A stretch of DNA of 64,000 bases from Thalassia testudinum (GCA_037157565.1 JAZHRO010000013.1:113226001-113290000); one strand, 5' to 3'; counted from the stretch's first letter, positions 32,021 through 45,062 are shown. The notes: generated by a model from the sequence alone, not told the origin. Program-made: numbers and translations.

Positions 32021-33710
32021 GAAGGGGTTTAAGAGAAGAGCCAACAAGAAAGGTCCCTCTTAGACATAGCCATCCACCTAGTTCGAGCACCAAGCTCAGT
32101 CACCCCCCAGCACCACAGTCCCTCTCAGTCACATTTTCTACGACCTAGGTACCTGGCACAATCTCGTGATGTCACATATGCCGGGGGAAGGGAAAGGCTA
32201 AAGAGATTCCTCCTACTAAGTCAAAGCGAGTATCGGCTGATCCAAATTATCAACCGGAGTTGTAGGCATCATAAGACAAGGATAAGGAAGAGAACAATGA
32301 GGTGGAGGGAGAGGGGGAGGGGGAGGATGAGTAGGTTGAGAGTATGTCCCCAGTACATGTGGACCAGAGCACGACAAGTATAAGTGATGTTAAGAACTCC
32401 TATACTTTATAGAAGTAATTTACTTCTATATTTTAAAACTTATTATATATTTGATATATATATAATGAATATGATTAATGTCAATGCAGGTAGAGTAAGA
32501 AGAGGATGGGGGAAGACAAAGAATGTAGATCTCTGGAGTATCTCTGGGGGTCTAAGAATAATAATCAGGCTTAGAACAATGAGAGAAGCATAGAATTATC
32601 TGAGCTTCATCAATCAAATGGGCACGATGGTGAAGTCCGCGTGCCACTTTGCAACTTCGACTGGAGGAGGGTGCCTGCAGAGTTGAAGAGGCAACTCCTT
32701 TAACAGTTGGTGGTAATGTAATAGATCTTAGATATTACTTCTACAATTTCATCTTTAAATTATTTTTATGTAAGATTGATATATTTTCTCAAAATAAATG
32801 TCGGTGAGTTATGATTGGGGTAACGATCCCAATGCCTCCCAGTATATTCTTAAGCATGCTGCCAAGCTAGATAGAGATTGGAGAACAGAGACCAAGAGAA
32901 AAGTAAAAATTTTTAAACATTTACATGTTTATTATGTATATGATTTCATATATTATTTCTAACATTTTGTATTCAGTATTAAGTTTTTTTTTGCTAGGTT
33001 TCTCGAGGAGGTAATGGAGAATTGCCCTCCTGAAGCCATACCTAAACACTAGAAGAAAGCATGCGAGCATTGGCTGAATCCCAAAGTGGAGGATGGTAAT
33101 TGATTTTAAATGTTTATAATAATTTCATATATCTTAAATTCATAACAAAAGATCAATTTGTTTAGTAATTTATATATATATGCTTTTATTACAGGAGCAA
33201 GCAAGGAAAAATAAGGCCAATAGGGCCAAAGCTCCAGCACATACCCATTGTTTGGGTCGAAGAAGCATTAAGATGGTAAAAAGCCATTACGTAAGCTTAT
33301 TATAACAACTTCACACTGAATATTATTTACTTTAAAGGTTATCTTAATAAAATTATATCATTTTTATATTTTCAATCTGCTTTGCATGATGGGAGGGAGA
33401 TAAGTAGGATGGATATCTATAATGTCACCTACAGTAAGACTGCAATTGAGGGTGCTCGTAAGTGGATTTATGAGTCATACCAGGAGACACGTAAGTTTCT
33501 TAACTTTGTATATATATATATATATTATAATAATAATTTTTAATACGTTTAGGAGAGAATGGTTCACGTAGTACATTCCCCAACGATGAGATCTCCGACA
33601 GTGTCCAGCAGCCTCTGGACCTAGAGGAGGCATTTAGGAGAGTGATTCCAATGGACCATAGTGGTTTCATACGTAACGTAGGGAGGGCACACACTTTGTC
33701 CAGCTGGTAT
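32021..33710 (+). pseudogene. Outer CACTA second gene, Transposase_24-like (5' and middle exons)
   Basis: Second CACTA protein, of the TNPA/Transposase_24 type that binds element ends. Exon pieces separated by AT-rich introns: a region with RRGWGKTKNVDLWSISGG (about 32490-32550); SYDWGNDPNASQYILKHAAKLDRDWR (about 32815-32890); a piece with ENCPPEAIPKH and CEHWLNPKVE (about 33015-33095); KNKANRAKAPAHTHC (about 33205-33255); SRMDIYNVTYSKTAIEGARKWIYESY (about 33405-33480); and MDHSGFIRNVGRAH (about 33650-33695). Stops occur inside some pieces. The last exon is cut at codon TAT (33708-33710) by the inner CACTA element and resumes at 58935. Confidence 0.78.
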
Positions 33711-34310
33711 CACTACAAGAAGTTGTACTTTTGCCGTCGGCTGCAAACTGATGGCAAATCCCTTTTAACCGACGACATAAGTTACGTCACTATTTCTTTT
33801 TCCCGTCGGTTACAAGGAACATCTAATGTCGAAATATCGTTCGTCCAGCAAATGGATTGGATCTTTTGACATCGGTTGGTAACCGACGGTAATTAGATTT
33901 CCTGTCCCTTATAAAAAAAAGTGACGGCACTGTTACATTACTTTTTCCCACGTTAATGCGCTGTTTTTTGAGTTTTGCCGTCGTTTAAAATAAAACGCCA
34001 TCGTTTGTATAAGCAACGGAAAAAATATTTTTGGCGTCGCTTTCTGTAATAGGCAACAGCAAAAATGTTTCATTCGTAAAAAATCTTAACTTTTTTTGTC
34101 ATCGCTTTCTCTAATAAGCGACGACAAAAACCTTTCATTTGCAAAAAAACTTACTTTTTTTGTCGTCTATTATTATAGAAAGCGACGGGAAAAATATTTT
34201 TACCATCGCTTTATGTAATAACCGACGGCAAATTATCACCTTTATTAAGAAAAATTACCTTCTGCTGCCATCGGTTATTGCAAGAACTTATGACAAAGGT
34301 AATGGTATTT
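33711..34310 (+). repeat. Inner CACTA 5' terminal and subterminal repeats
   Basis: After the CACTAC end come about ten copies, in both orientations, of a 10-14 bp unit (gccgtcgg, accgacgg, cgtcgcttt...taataagcgacg). Many are arranged as imperfect palindromes about 25-30 bp long. Such arrays are known binding sites for the second CACTA protein. Confidence 0.85.
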
Positions 34311-35711
34311 TTTTTTAATTCTTAAAATTAGGATCCTTATACAATCTTTAAAAAAATATGACTTTTTGAAAATTCTATACATAAAGGAATTACATAGGAA
34401 AGCAAGGAGCTCAAAAGAAGCAACAAACCTTACCTATATGGTGGATCTCAAAACTACAATATATAATTAAATGTTGAAAGGGTAATCAAACATTGTAATT
34501 GACTATAATAGATTGGTTCATTCTAGAATTCACACAATAAAAAGCCTAACATACACAAAAAATGATACAAGCAAATAATCCTAACGATCCTGCAAATTAT
34601 GGGGTATTTAGTCCTAGAAGAGTTGGTGTTCATCGAATATTTTCTATACTTCTTATAAGAATGTGTAAGAAATTTAAGGATAAAATGCTAAAAGAGCCTA
34701 TCTGCTCTTTCAATTATGGAGCACAAGATGGGAAATTTCACGCCATCTTCAAAGGAAATAAAAAAGATGCATGAATGCAGGTATAAATTGCATTAATGAA
34801 AATGATAGCTTAGGTGTGAATTTGAGTGACATCCTTGTATATGAAAACTTTCTAACATGTTCCAAATGCTAATTCCCTTGGGTTATCAGTTGATAATTAA
34901 AGATGGATTAGCTTTTAGAAATGGAGAAAATCATTATAGGGATTCCCACATTTCAATTGTTTCTATGCTCACTCGCTAATACCTCTAACTGAGAAAGATT
35001 GTGTCAAGTAGTCAAAGCAACTCATACCTTCCAATGACTCTCAAGGATTTGGGAGATGAGCCATCCTAGGGAAACTTGCATTTCTCCACAAACCTACAAA
35101 TCATATTGTAGGTTTGTCATCGGCCTATCCTACAAACCTACAAATCATGGTTAAATTGCATTTTTAACCATGGGAGGGACTCAAATGGCTCCTCAAAATG
35201 GAATGCATCTTCAATGGATCCCACCCCACTCAACAAATACTTGGAGGTTAGTACAGGTTGAGATGAATTCTTGGACTCCAAGTTAATCTCTCGGTCTAGA
35301 GCCACCTACATGACCAAATAGATGTACACTTGCGCAATACAGGTGAGATGGGTCTTGAACTCCACATCTCAGTCGATCAATCTAGGATCAATCTTGGGAC
35401 CAAGATGCACAGCTGCACAGAAACAATTAGGGAATGTTTGATGCCTTTTTGTCAATTATAACAGGGAGGGCAACATGAGCTTTTTGCCATGATCAACTTA
35501 GTGTGGAAAATCATTGTCCCCCTTATGTAGATGCATAGCTAACATAAAGGGGCTATGGAGACCTAAGATGGCCTAAAGGAGTATAGGTAGCCACAACCTT
35601 CATTAATAAGTGCAAGGAGAAATTGAATGAACGTAGAAAATTTTACAAGTGTTACAATGTGGTTCCTGGGCTTTTGTTTTTGGACAAGAGGGAATGTTGA
35701 CACAGAAGCAA
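34311..35711 (+). other. Inner CACTA internal sequence, left part
   Basis: About 1.4 kb of AT-rich DNA with no recognised protein. The longest open frame (34562-34774, 70 codons, MIQANNPNDPANYGV...) has no family I recognise. A 20-30 bp sequence around 'acaaacctacaaatcat' is repeated at about 35087-35105 and 35132-35150. Ends at the E3 insertion (TSD GGTAT). Confidence 0.5.
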
Positions 35712-35716
35712 GGTAT

Positions 35717-37944
35717 TGGTAGCGAAATACGTGTGATTTGTAAAAGCAGGTTTTTAACATCATTGTAACACGTAAATCGGCTTTCGCTTTTAAATTTATA
35801 TCCTAGATAGGGGAGTATCTAGGGTCGTCCAAGGAGGCAAAAATTGCAAAATTAATCCTCTTGCTTACAGATAAATCTCAACTTTATTTTTGATATTTTT
35901 CAATATGTAATTGTTTTTTGTTTTGAAAAGATGAGGGCAAAATGCGAATTGTAACGAAAAGTACTAACACGTACAAATGCTTAACTAAAATTTAAAAGAT
36001 AGAAATATCTTCTTCCTAAGCTCACTCTAGGCAAGTGGAGGCCTAGAATAATTAGGAAGAAGAGGTGAAACAAGTGCTAGAACCAAAAGTAACAACTGCA
36101 ATAAAAAGCTAAAAGAAGGCAATTTGATTGACTAGAATGAGTGTTCTTTTCAAGGGCAAGTAGAGGAATGCTTCTACTAGAACTAAACAAATCTAAAAGC
36201 AAGAAAAGAAACACAAATCCTCTTGTAAAAATGGTGAAGAAGGGAGTCTTCTTGCTCCAAGCCTAGCTGCTCCTTGGCTTGAAAAGAGGGCCTCCTTCTT
36301 CTCCTTCCTTGAGAGCTCCTCCAAGGTGGAAGCTACCACCTTCAATGCTCTCTCCAAGGGGTGGGTGTGCACCACCCTCAAGAACTCCTCCAAGGTTGCG
36401 TGGACCACCTTCAAGATCTCCTCCAAAGATCTTCCTTGCCTGGCTTCTCCTTTGGCTGGCGTGACCCAAGAGAGAAGGGAAGAGGGGAAGGCACCAAGGG
36501 GACAGAATAACCCCTTAATCTTCTTCTTCTTCTCTCTTGGACGTGGGCTTCTTGGTGGAATATGAGAGTGAAATTGCTAGCCAAGGATGACTTGAATGGT
36601 GGTGGGTAGTGGTCTTTTTATAGGGTAGGATGGGGGGTTAAGGTGCCCCTTGAAATGGAGGGCTAGGATGGAAGGATGGAGGTGGTTGGTGATCCTATGG
36701 CTAAGGTGAGTTGGCGCCAACCCAAGGGGTGTTAAAAGGGGTGGTTATGGTGGTGTTGGTGTCTTTTGGTGGTGGAGAGACACCACAATTTTGGCGCCAA
36801 CATGGGGTCTTCTAGAAGGGGGGTTAGGTGGATGGTGGAGATGGATTCAAGGGGAATTGTGTGGTGGAGATGAGGGGGAATTTTGGAGGGAAAAGTGGCA
36901 CCATTAAGGGGGTGGTTAGGGGTAGTTTTTGGTGCCACTTTTAGGTGTCTTTTGGAGGTGGTGGGTAGGTTAGGTTGGTGCCAAGTAGATTAGCTTATGT
37001 GGAGCTTAGGTGGAGCTAGTTGGGTGGAGTTGTTAGGTGGGTTTTTGGGGTGGTACAGGCCAAGGAAGTAGGAGCATAGCTAAGCTAAGCTAAGCTAGCT
37101 TAGCTAATGGAGGAGTAGAGGAGAAGGTGTTGGAGCTAGGGTTTGGAGGGAGGAGCTGAGGAGGAGAAGTCTGGAGCTGGAGCTGGCTGCTGCTGAAGAG
37201 GCTGGCATGGGGCTACTCTAGCTGGCTTAGCTTGCTAGTTCTTTGCTAGCTGCTAAGACAAGCTAAAGTGAGCTAGCTTCTACCAAAATGAGCTGAGGTG
37301 AGCTAGGTCTGGTGCTCCCGAGGATAATCAAGCTGGTTGAGGCAGCTAAGGTAGCTTAGCTCAACTGAGCTGAGCTAAGCTAAGTCCCCGGGAGCTAGAC
37401 TTGAGCTTCCTGAGCTGGGATGAGTTCTTCTTCAGCTGGCTGGAGTTGAGTGGAGCTGGATGTAGCTGGATCTGAGCTGGGGTGAACTCCTGTCAACTCA
37501 GCTGAGCTAGCTAGAGCTCCCTGTGGACTAGTGGGAGCTGAGATGAGCTAGACTCAGCTAAGTTGAGCTGGATCTGAGCTGACTTGAGCTAGGGTGAGCT
37601 AAGATGAACTCTCTTGAGCTGCCATTCAGCTAAGATTAGCTTAATGGAGCTGGGATGAGCTAAGCCTAGTTCAAGTAAGCTAGGTTCCAGCTGTGGTGAG
37701 CTGGATCAAGCTGAGTTCCAGCTAGTCTGGGCTTCTCCTTCACCATTTGCCTTCTTGAGTGCTAGGGTTTTAAGGATCTGTGTATCTGTATATCCCTAAC
37801 ACTCACAAAAACACATTAAAAAATGCAATGCATGCCTAACCTAATTTATGCCTAAATGCAGCCCAAAAACCCGTTTGCGGAGTAACATCCTAAGAGCTAG
37901 GTTCATTTTAATGCATAAGGATGATGATAAACTAGCGTTTATCA
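35717..37944 (-). repeat. E3 3' LTR
   Basis: 2228 bp, starting TGGTAGCGAAATACG and ending GCGTTTATCA on the plus strand. Minus-strand order: AGCT-dense U3 tract (about 37730-37010), E2F-like palindromes TTGGCGCCAA (36791-36800, 36711-36720), TATA CCTATAAAAAG (about 36613-36624), hairpin units in R (36323-36377), U5. It has a 22 bp segment near 36440-36462 (ttctcctttggctggcgtgacc) where the right LTR is shorter. Confidence 0.95.
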
Positions 37945-39353
37945 CACCCCCATGCTTATCTTTTGCTAGTCTCTTAGCAAAACTTCAATTTTTTTTTTTT
38001 GAAAATGGAATTTTTGGGAAATCTAATTTTTTTAACTTTTGAGGAGGAAACAAGATTAAGGGGCCTTGGTAGATTAAAACACAGGAGGTACGGGATTTGT
38101 TGAAGATAAACATCAGGATTTATTTTTGGATCCAACCATTAGATAGAACGGGATCAATATATCCTCCAGAAAATTCACAAATTAACCCCTTGTTAATTCA
38201 GATGACTTGAAATGTTTGTTTTTAGGATTTTTCTGGCTCATGAATCTGATTCGCAACTTGCAAAATCCTTTAAAACCTTGTGTCTGTGCTTGTGATTTAT
38301 AAGGACGTGTTATTATTATTATTTTTTTTCTCTCCCCCATGCTTATTTCTAGCTTAGTCTTACAACAGATGTGTTGGGATCATCATTCCCGTTACCATTC
38401 CTCGAGGGGGCTCTGGCGCCAGTACTTTGGGATAGCACTGTCCATGACACCACCCAGGAGCTCACAACCCCAAAACACGATGCGGTGAAAAGGGGCACTC
38501 CAAGCAAACTCAAGTTCTTGCTCCGACACTATAGGTAGAGCACCGTCCAAGACACTTGAGCTACTAAAATGCACTTTAATGCTCCGTCTAAAGATATGAA
38601 ATATAGATATAGAGTAGCGCCGAGGCGGTAACATGTTGACATCGCATCCTCAAAGAAGGTATTTTCCTTCTTCTCGGCGGTGGGAACTCAAACCAATGAT
38701 CTACTTCAGACTTTTACTAAATCCAAACAAGGGAGTTTTTCAAAATTTTTAATTGTTTTTAAGTGTTGGCTTGTGTGTGAAAATAGAGACAAGAAGTTTC
38801 TCAAGATACGTAAGTTTTTGAATCAGAAACTAAGTCAAATCTTTCCGTATTACAAAATAGGATCAAGTCACCTGAACTATCATGAGTTCAGGTGGAATTT
38901 TAGAGAAGGATATCTGATCTAGTCTAAAATAGACCTTGGAATTCTAATGATCAGATCCATATCCTTATCCCTGGTTTGTTAAAGATTAAATCTCATTGTA
39001 CCAAAAGTGAAATTTTCAACCTTAGTCCCGATTTCAAAATTTTTCCTCAAAAAGTTTTCAACATTTTTATTTTTTTGGGTATGCAAGCAGGAAATAAAGA
39101 AAATAAAATTGCATGTTTTTAGGTTTTGAACATCCTGAATTGATTGTAAAAATTTAAAAACACCCCCCCATGCTTAAGATATGCCATGTCCTCATGCATT
39201 AGGAGGGAAAAGGGATCACCTTAGTGAAGAACGGTCAGGTTTAGGATGATCAAAACCTGGAAAAAGAAGAAGAAAAAGGAAAGCAGGAAAAATTGATGGG
39301 TTACCTCCCATCCAGTGCTGTTTTTTACGCCATTTAGCCAGGCGTGATGTGCA
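37945..39353 (-). other. E3 3' spacer
   Basis: No envelope-like or other coding sequence. Polypurine tract at 37945-37957. Near 39305-39352 the minus strand reads GGCTAAATGGCGTAAAAAAC then GGGAGGTAACCCA, the post-pol motif shared with E2. A GC-richer island at 38395-38660 stands out from AT-rich surroundings but has no recognised content. Confidence 0.7.
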
Positions 39354-41243
39354 TTATTGATCAAAGGTGGCTGGCTCGGTAAAATTAAAAGATTCAGACG
39401 AAATTTTAGGCGTATGATCAAAATAGGGCTTTAAACGCTGGCCATTGACTTGAAATGTAGAATTAGTTTTTGGATCAAAAAGGTCAACAGCGCCGTATGG
39501 ATATGTTTTATGGACAATAAAAGGTTCGGTCCATTTAGATTTTAATTTGCCAGGAAAAAGACATAATCTCGCATCGAAAAGCCAAACACGTTGATTAACG
39601 TCAAAGTGTTTCCAAACAATATATTTATCATGAAATTTCTTTGTTCGGTCTTTATAAATCCTCGCATTTTCATAGGAAAAATTACGTAATTCTTCCAATT
39701 TAGTTAATTGTAATTTTCTATGGTTACCAGCGCCAGATAAATCCATATTGAGTTATTTTATTGCCCAAAAAGCCCTGTGTTCTAGTTCTACCAGGAGATG
39801 GCATGCCTTCCCGAAAATCAGACGGAAGGGAAACATGCCAAGTGGAGTTTTAAAAGCGGTACGGTAGGCCCATAAAGCATCGTCCAATTTGGTGGACCAA
39901 TCTTTATGGTCGGGCCTAACCATCTTTTGTAAAATATTTTTAATTTCCCGGTTAGAAACTTCAGCCTGGCCATTAGTTTGGGGGTGATATGGCATGGAAA
40001 TTTTACGATTAACCCCATATTTTGAAAGGAGGTGACGGAATTGTGAGTGGGTGAAATGTGAGCCTCCGTCACTGATAATGGCTTTTGGTATGCCGAATCT
40101 CGAGAAAATATTTTTCTTAAGAAATTCGACAACCACATGGTGATCACTAGTGCGGGTGGGTATTGCTTCTATCCATTTAGAAACATAATCGACTGCGACT
40201 AAAATATACAAATACCCACCAGAATTGATGAACGGTCCCATGAAGTCGATGCCCCAAACATCAAAAATTTCAACCTCTAAAATAGGATTAAGGGGCATCA
40301 TATCCTTTCGAGTCATGTTGCTGATGCTCTGGCAACGCACACAGGACCGAATGAAGTCATGAGCATCTTTATGCAAGCCGGGCCAATAAAATCCTGCATT
40401 AAGGATTTTAGCTGCAGTTTTCTTGCCCGAAAAATGTCCGCCACAGGCCATTGAGTGACAATGTGTTAAGATATCATGGATTTCAGAATCGGGGACACAT
40501 CGTCGAATGACCTGATCGGCACAAATGCGGAAAAGGTCAGGCTCCTCCCAAAAATAATATTTAATATCAGCAAAGAACTTATCCCGTTTCGTTTTTGGCC
40601 AATCAGTGGGGATTTGCTCTGTTGCTAAGTAGTTTGCGATGGGCGCGAACCAAGGGAGGGTTGTAGCAGCTAAAATACTTTCATCGGGGAACTGATCTGG
40701 CGGGGTCATTATGTCATTCGACATAAGACAAGAGAGATGGACGGCCACTACATTGTGCAATCCCGCCTTATCCTTGATTTCTAGGTCAAATTCCTGGAGC
40801 AGCAGAATCCAACGGATAAGGTGGGGTTTCGCATCTTTCTTTGTCAACAAATATTTAATTGCTGAGTGGTCTGTATAAACAGTGACATGTGACCCCAACA
40901 GATAAGATCTAAATTTTTCTAAGGCAAATACAATGGCAAAAAGTTCCTTTTCAGTAACAGTGTAATTCCATTGTGCATCATCAAGGGTTTTGCTAGCATA
41001 ATAGATCACAACGGGCTTCTTGCCAATTCTTTGCCCTAGAACGGCCCTTACAGCAAAATCTGAGGCATCTGTCATTAATTCAAAGGGACCATTCCAATCA
41101 GGTCCCTGCAATATTGGTGCCTCAGTAACCTCTTTCTTCAACCTCAAAAAACTCTCCAGGCACTTATTATTAAAATCAAATGGCTGGTCTTTAGTGAGAA
41201 GCTGATTTAAAGGCTTGGAGATTTGGGAAAAGTTTTGTATGAA
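39354..41243 (-). pseudogene. E3 RNase H-integrase segment of pol
   Basis: Segment between the TGA at 41244-41246 and the end of pol. RNase H: TDASD, TEKEL and YTDHS catalytic region in the first 130 residues ([26 protein letters not shown]). Integrase: HHCC zinc region ([15 protein letters not shown] ... CVRCQ), core Asp in WGIDFMGPF, second Asp in IISDGGSHF, Glu in [17 protein letters not shown]: all three catalytic residues are present. A single TAA (39753-39755, AIK*LNM) separates the C-terminal domain (39354-39746), which has WTEPF where the usual motif is GPF/Y and ends with NGQRLKPYF. There is no chromodomain. Confidence 0.93.
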
Positions 41244-42458
41244 TCAATGGTAGAAACCCACATGACCCAAAAAGGATCTGATCTGTTTGACAGTAGTGGG
41301 CGGTGGGAGCTTAGATATAGCATCTATTTTTGCTTTATCTACCGCGATTCCTTGTTTTGAAATAACATGGCCAAAGACAATACCTTCTTGGACCATGAAA
41401 TGACTTTTTTCCCAGCTGAGGACCAGATTAACTTCTATGCACTTTTGGAGAGTTCTTTCAATATTTTTGAGGAAATGGTCAAAAGAATCTCCAAAAATAG
41501 AGAAGTCATCCATAAAGACTTCTAAACATTCACCTACCAGGTCTGAAAAAATTGCAAGCATACACCTTTGAAAAGTCGCAGGTGCGTTGCAAAGACCGAA
41601 GGGCATTCTTCGGAAAGCAAAGGTTCCGAAGGGGCAGGTGAAAGTTGTTTTGTCCTGGTCCTCAGGATGAACCACTACTTGATTATAGCCAGAATAACCG
41701 TCCAAAAAATAGTAAAATTCCCGTCTAGCTAACCGCTCCAAGATTTGATCAATAAAAGGGAGCGAGAAATGATCCTTCTTGGTGGCAGTGTTTAATTTTC
41801 GGTAATCTATACACACGCGCCAAGAAGAAGCGGTTCGAGTGGCTATATTTTCCCCATTTTCATTGGTGACAACTGTTAGTCCAGCCTTTTTGGGGACAAC
41901 TTGAGTTGGACTAACCCAGGAGCTGTCAGAAATGGGGTAGATGATATCAGCATCCAGCCACTTAATAATCTCCTTTTTTACCACCTCTTGCATACTAGGA
42001 TTCAAGCGCCTTTGTGGTTGGCGGGAGGGGCGAGAATCATCCTCTAAATATATACGATGCGTACAATAGGACGGATGAATGCCTTTAAGATCAGAAAGGG
42101 TCTAGCCAATAGCTTTTCGATATTTACTCAAAACCTGGAGAAGTTTGTGCTCTTGTGCCCCGGTGAGTCCAGAATTTATAATCAGGGGCAGGGTCTGATT
42201 TGGACCCAGGAAGACATATTTAAGGGAATCGGGCAAAGGTTTTAATTCCAATTGTAGGCCTGGTTCCGAAAGAGTTTCTGCTTTGTGGGTTAGAGGTGAG
42301 GTGAGAGTGAAAGGGTCAGCTGGAATGTTAGCTAGTCGTGTGGTTGAGGTGGAAGGGTGAGAAAAAGTGGATTGTTCAGGAACCGTATTTACAGCAAAAC
42401 AGGAACCTAATTGGGAAATCTGCAATGTTTCCTCCACAATGTTTTCTATTTCTGAATC
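41244..42458 (-). pseudogene. E3 reverse transcriptase segment of pol
   Basis: Between the TAG at 42459-42461 and the TGA at 41244-41246, with one more TAG at 42102-42104 where Trp is expected (AIG*TLSDL). RT blocks in order: [61 protein letters not shown] and the FMDD active site in VFMDDFSIFGDSF, then LSWEKSHFM and RSFLGHVGFYH. All RT catalytic Asp are intact. The closing TGA replaces an Arg codon of the usual FYRRFI (E1 has FYRRFIKDF). It continues in frame into RNase H. Confidence 0.94.
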
Positions 42459-43364
42459 CTAATCATCAAAGAAATCTGGTTCTTGGAATCGCCTAGAGGC
42501 TTGAAAAATGTCTAGGGTTACAGATTCACCGCCACACATGATCTTCATCTTTTCGGAATCACAATCAATATTGGCGCGGGTGGTGGCTAAGAATGGTCTT
42601 CCAAGAATAATGGGGGAAAACTTAAGTGCTTCAGGTACCTCTATGTCCAGGACTAAAAAGTCTACTGCGAATAGACAATTTTTGACCTGGACAAGAACAT
42701 CTTCAACAATTCCCCTTGGTTTAAACGTAGATCGGTCGGCTAATTGGAGAGTAACCTCAACAGGCTTCAATTCACCGATCTTAAATTCCTCAAAAATAAC
42801 TGTGGGGATAAGATTAATTGAGGCACCAAGATCCAACAGAGCGCGATCAAATGAGGTATCATTAATGATAACTTGGATTAGGGGGGCGCCGGGATCTTTT
42901 CTCTTAAGAGGCAGTCGGCTCTGCACAACTGAGCTGACTGTCTCTGGAAGAATTACCTTTACTAAATTTTTGGGCTGCCTTTTTGGAGTACATAAATCTT
43001 TTAAAAATTTTGCATAGGCAGGGATATACTTAATGGCATCTAGGATAGGGATATTAATTTCTACTTGCCCAAATAAATCCATTAATTCCTTCTCAGTGGG
43101 CTCGAATTTTGTCTTTTTCTTTTTTGAAGAGTGGAGGGCTTGTGGAAATGGGGCAGGGTTGCCCTGTTTTGCATGAATTGGTTCCTGAACAATAGGAGGG
43201 GAAGAGTTAATCTGTGTGTCATTAGAGCGGATTTCTTTAATAGGCAGGGTATTGTGAGTGGTTTTCCCATTCCTCAAGGTAACTGCATTTGCAGTCTGGT
43301 TGTTTCTAGGATGAGGACAGGGTGCCTGGCAGTTATTGAAATCTGGCGGATGCTGAGGTGCTGG
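42459..43364 (-). pseudogene. E3 aspartic protease segment
   Basis: Open from 43364 to the TAG at 42459-42461; the first Met is at 43277. Lys-rich linker, then VEINIPILDAIKYI (as in E1), active site ALLDLGASINLIP with the catalytic Asp at about residue 149 from that Met, then FLVLDIEVPEALKFSPIILG and RPFLATTRANIDCD. The fold is complete, unlike E1, which has a deletion right after NLIP. It is bounded by stops on both sides in the same frame as gag and RT. Confidence 0.93.
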
Positions 43365-45062
43365 CTAAATAGGTTGACTGGGATATCCACCTTGGAATTG
43401 ATTCCTTTGATTGTTTGGGTTGGGCATGGGTTGGGATGGTAAATTCCCAATAGGTCGATGATCAGGAGTAACCTTAACTTGGTGTTGTAAATTGGTAATC
43501 ATGCAGGTTACTTCTGTCATTTGAGTCTGCATTCCTTGCAGAGTTTTCATGACCTGATTATTAATATCATCCTAGGATGGTCCAAGTTGATACAAAGGTT
43601 GCCCATAATTCCCAAAATAGTTTTGTTTGGGAAAAGGAATCGGATTCTGGTTTTTCTAGGAGTGATTTGGATTAGTCCTCCAATTTTGATTGGAAGTGTT
43701 GGAGGGGTTTCTAAATTGCTCCTAGAGAGCATAAATATTTTTTGAGGTGGAATCAAAAATATTTTGGTCAAAATTCCCTGTTAAATCTTGCAGGAAATCA
43801 GCCGAAAATTGCTGGCCAGCAGATGTGGCATCTATATTGTGTAGATTTTCTCTTCGGAGAATGTGTGGGGGGTTAGTGTGTGGAGAGTGGACATGTGGAG
43901 CTTGTTTGTTTGTGAGCTTTTCTGCAATTTTCTTTTGGTGAATTTGCATCTGGTCCAGTCGTTGAGCTAACATATATATATCATCTTGTGTGACTGGAAC
44001 AGAGGTGGATTTGGAGTCAATTTCATGGACTCCGTGTCTGAGGTTTTGTGATCTGCCAAAAGTGTCCATTGAAGTCATGTTAAATGAGTTTTCACTCTTT
44101 TCTTCAAAGAGAAGATAGGCACTTTCTGCGTCTTTGTTAAGAAAATTGCCCCCACATGAGGCATCCACAAATCGTTTTAATTGATCTTCTAATCCATGAT
44201 AGAAGATCTGCACTAGCTGCCATTGTGGAATTTCATGGTGGGCACAACTTCTTAGAAGTTCCTGAAATCTTTCCCAGGCTTCGTGGAGGGGTTCACCAAT
44301 TTTTTGTTGAAAGGTCGTTATGGATCTTCTTAATGCATTCGTTTGACCAATCGGAAAGAATTTTTTAAGAAAAGCACTTTTTAATTGGGGCCAGGTGGTA
44401 ATAGGGCGCCCAACCGTTCTAAACCAATGCGATGCTTTGTCTTTAAGAGAGAGAGGAAAGAGTCTCATGAACCACACATCTTCCTGCACATTGCGGGAAC
44501 GAGTGGTTTGAGCGAGGACAGTTAATTTCTCGAGATGACAAAAAGGGTCCTCTCTTGGAAGACCATGAAAATGCTTGATAAGGTTTAGAATGGCTGGTTT
44601 GATTTTGAAATCTCCTTGTGGTATGACCACCCCTGGTCTTTCCTCATAATTGGAAGGATCATAGAAATCCTTAAGAGGAATGACAGGCTGTTGGCGGGGT
44701 GGTGGATTTTGTCCTTGATTAGCTAGGTTCGTGACAGTCCTAGCTAGATCTTCTTGATTTTGTTGTAGTCGAGCCAAATGGTTGACCATTAATGCAAAGG
44801 GATTTGTATTATGGGTTATAATTAGAGGGCCACCTGGCCCTGCTGGTATTTCTAGTTGCTCCAAGTTAGGAAGGTGAGGGAGGGTGGAGTCAGCTTGTGG
44901 GTCGGCTGACGGGTTAGAAGTGGAAGCAGAATTTTTTTGACGGCTTCTCGAGTTTTCCATTTTTTTAGAAGACGAGGGGGAAGAAAGCAATGATTTCTTG
45001 CTGCGGGGGGCGAAATCAGATGGTCCCTCGATGTGTGGTTTTTGGGATCGTCGCCCGTGCAT
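43365..45062 (-). pseudogene. E3 Gag
   Basis: ATG at 45060-45062 (MHGRRSQKPH). Ser-rich basic N-terminus (residues 1-60), a segment resembling a coiled coil (NHLARLQQNQEDLARTVTNL), then the Retrotrans_gag core from about residue 130 (DFYDPSNYEERPG) to 320 (FFPIGQTNALRR, WERFQELLRSCAHHEIP, QLVQIFYHGLEDQL). The frame ends after 446 codons at TAG 43722-43724. It goes on with TAG at 43656-43658, 43572-43574 and 43365-43367 through an Asn/Gln/Pro-rich zone (NQNWRTNPNHS) to protease. No CCHC zinc knuckle is present; the region where it would be expected reads HVHSPHTNPPHILRR. Confidence 0.93.

Noticed and set aside
33711..33722. CACTACAAGAAG as the 3' border of the outer CACTA element
   Set aside because: It faces the wrong way for a 3' terminus, and the outer gene's exon resumes after the TAT duplication at 58935.
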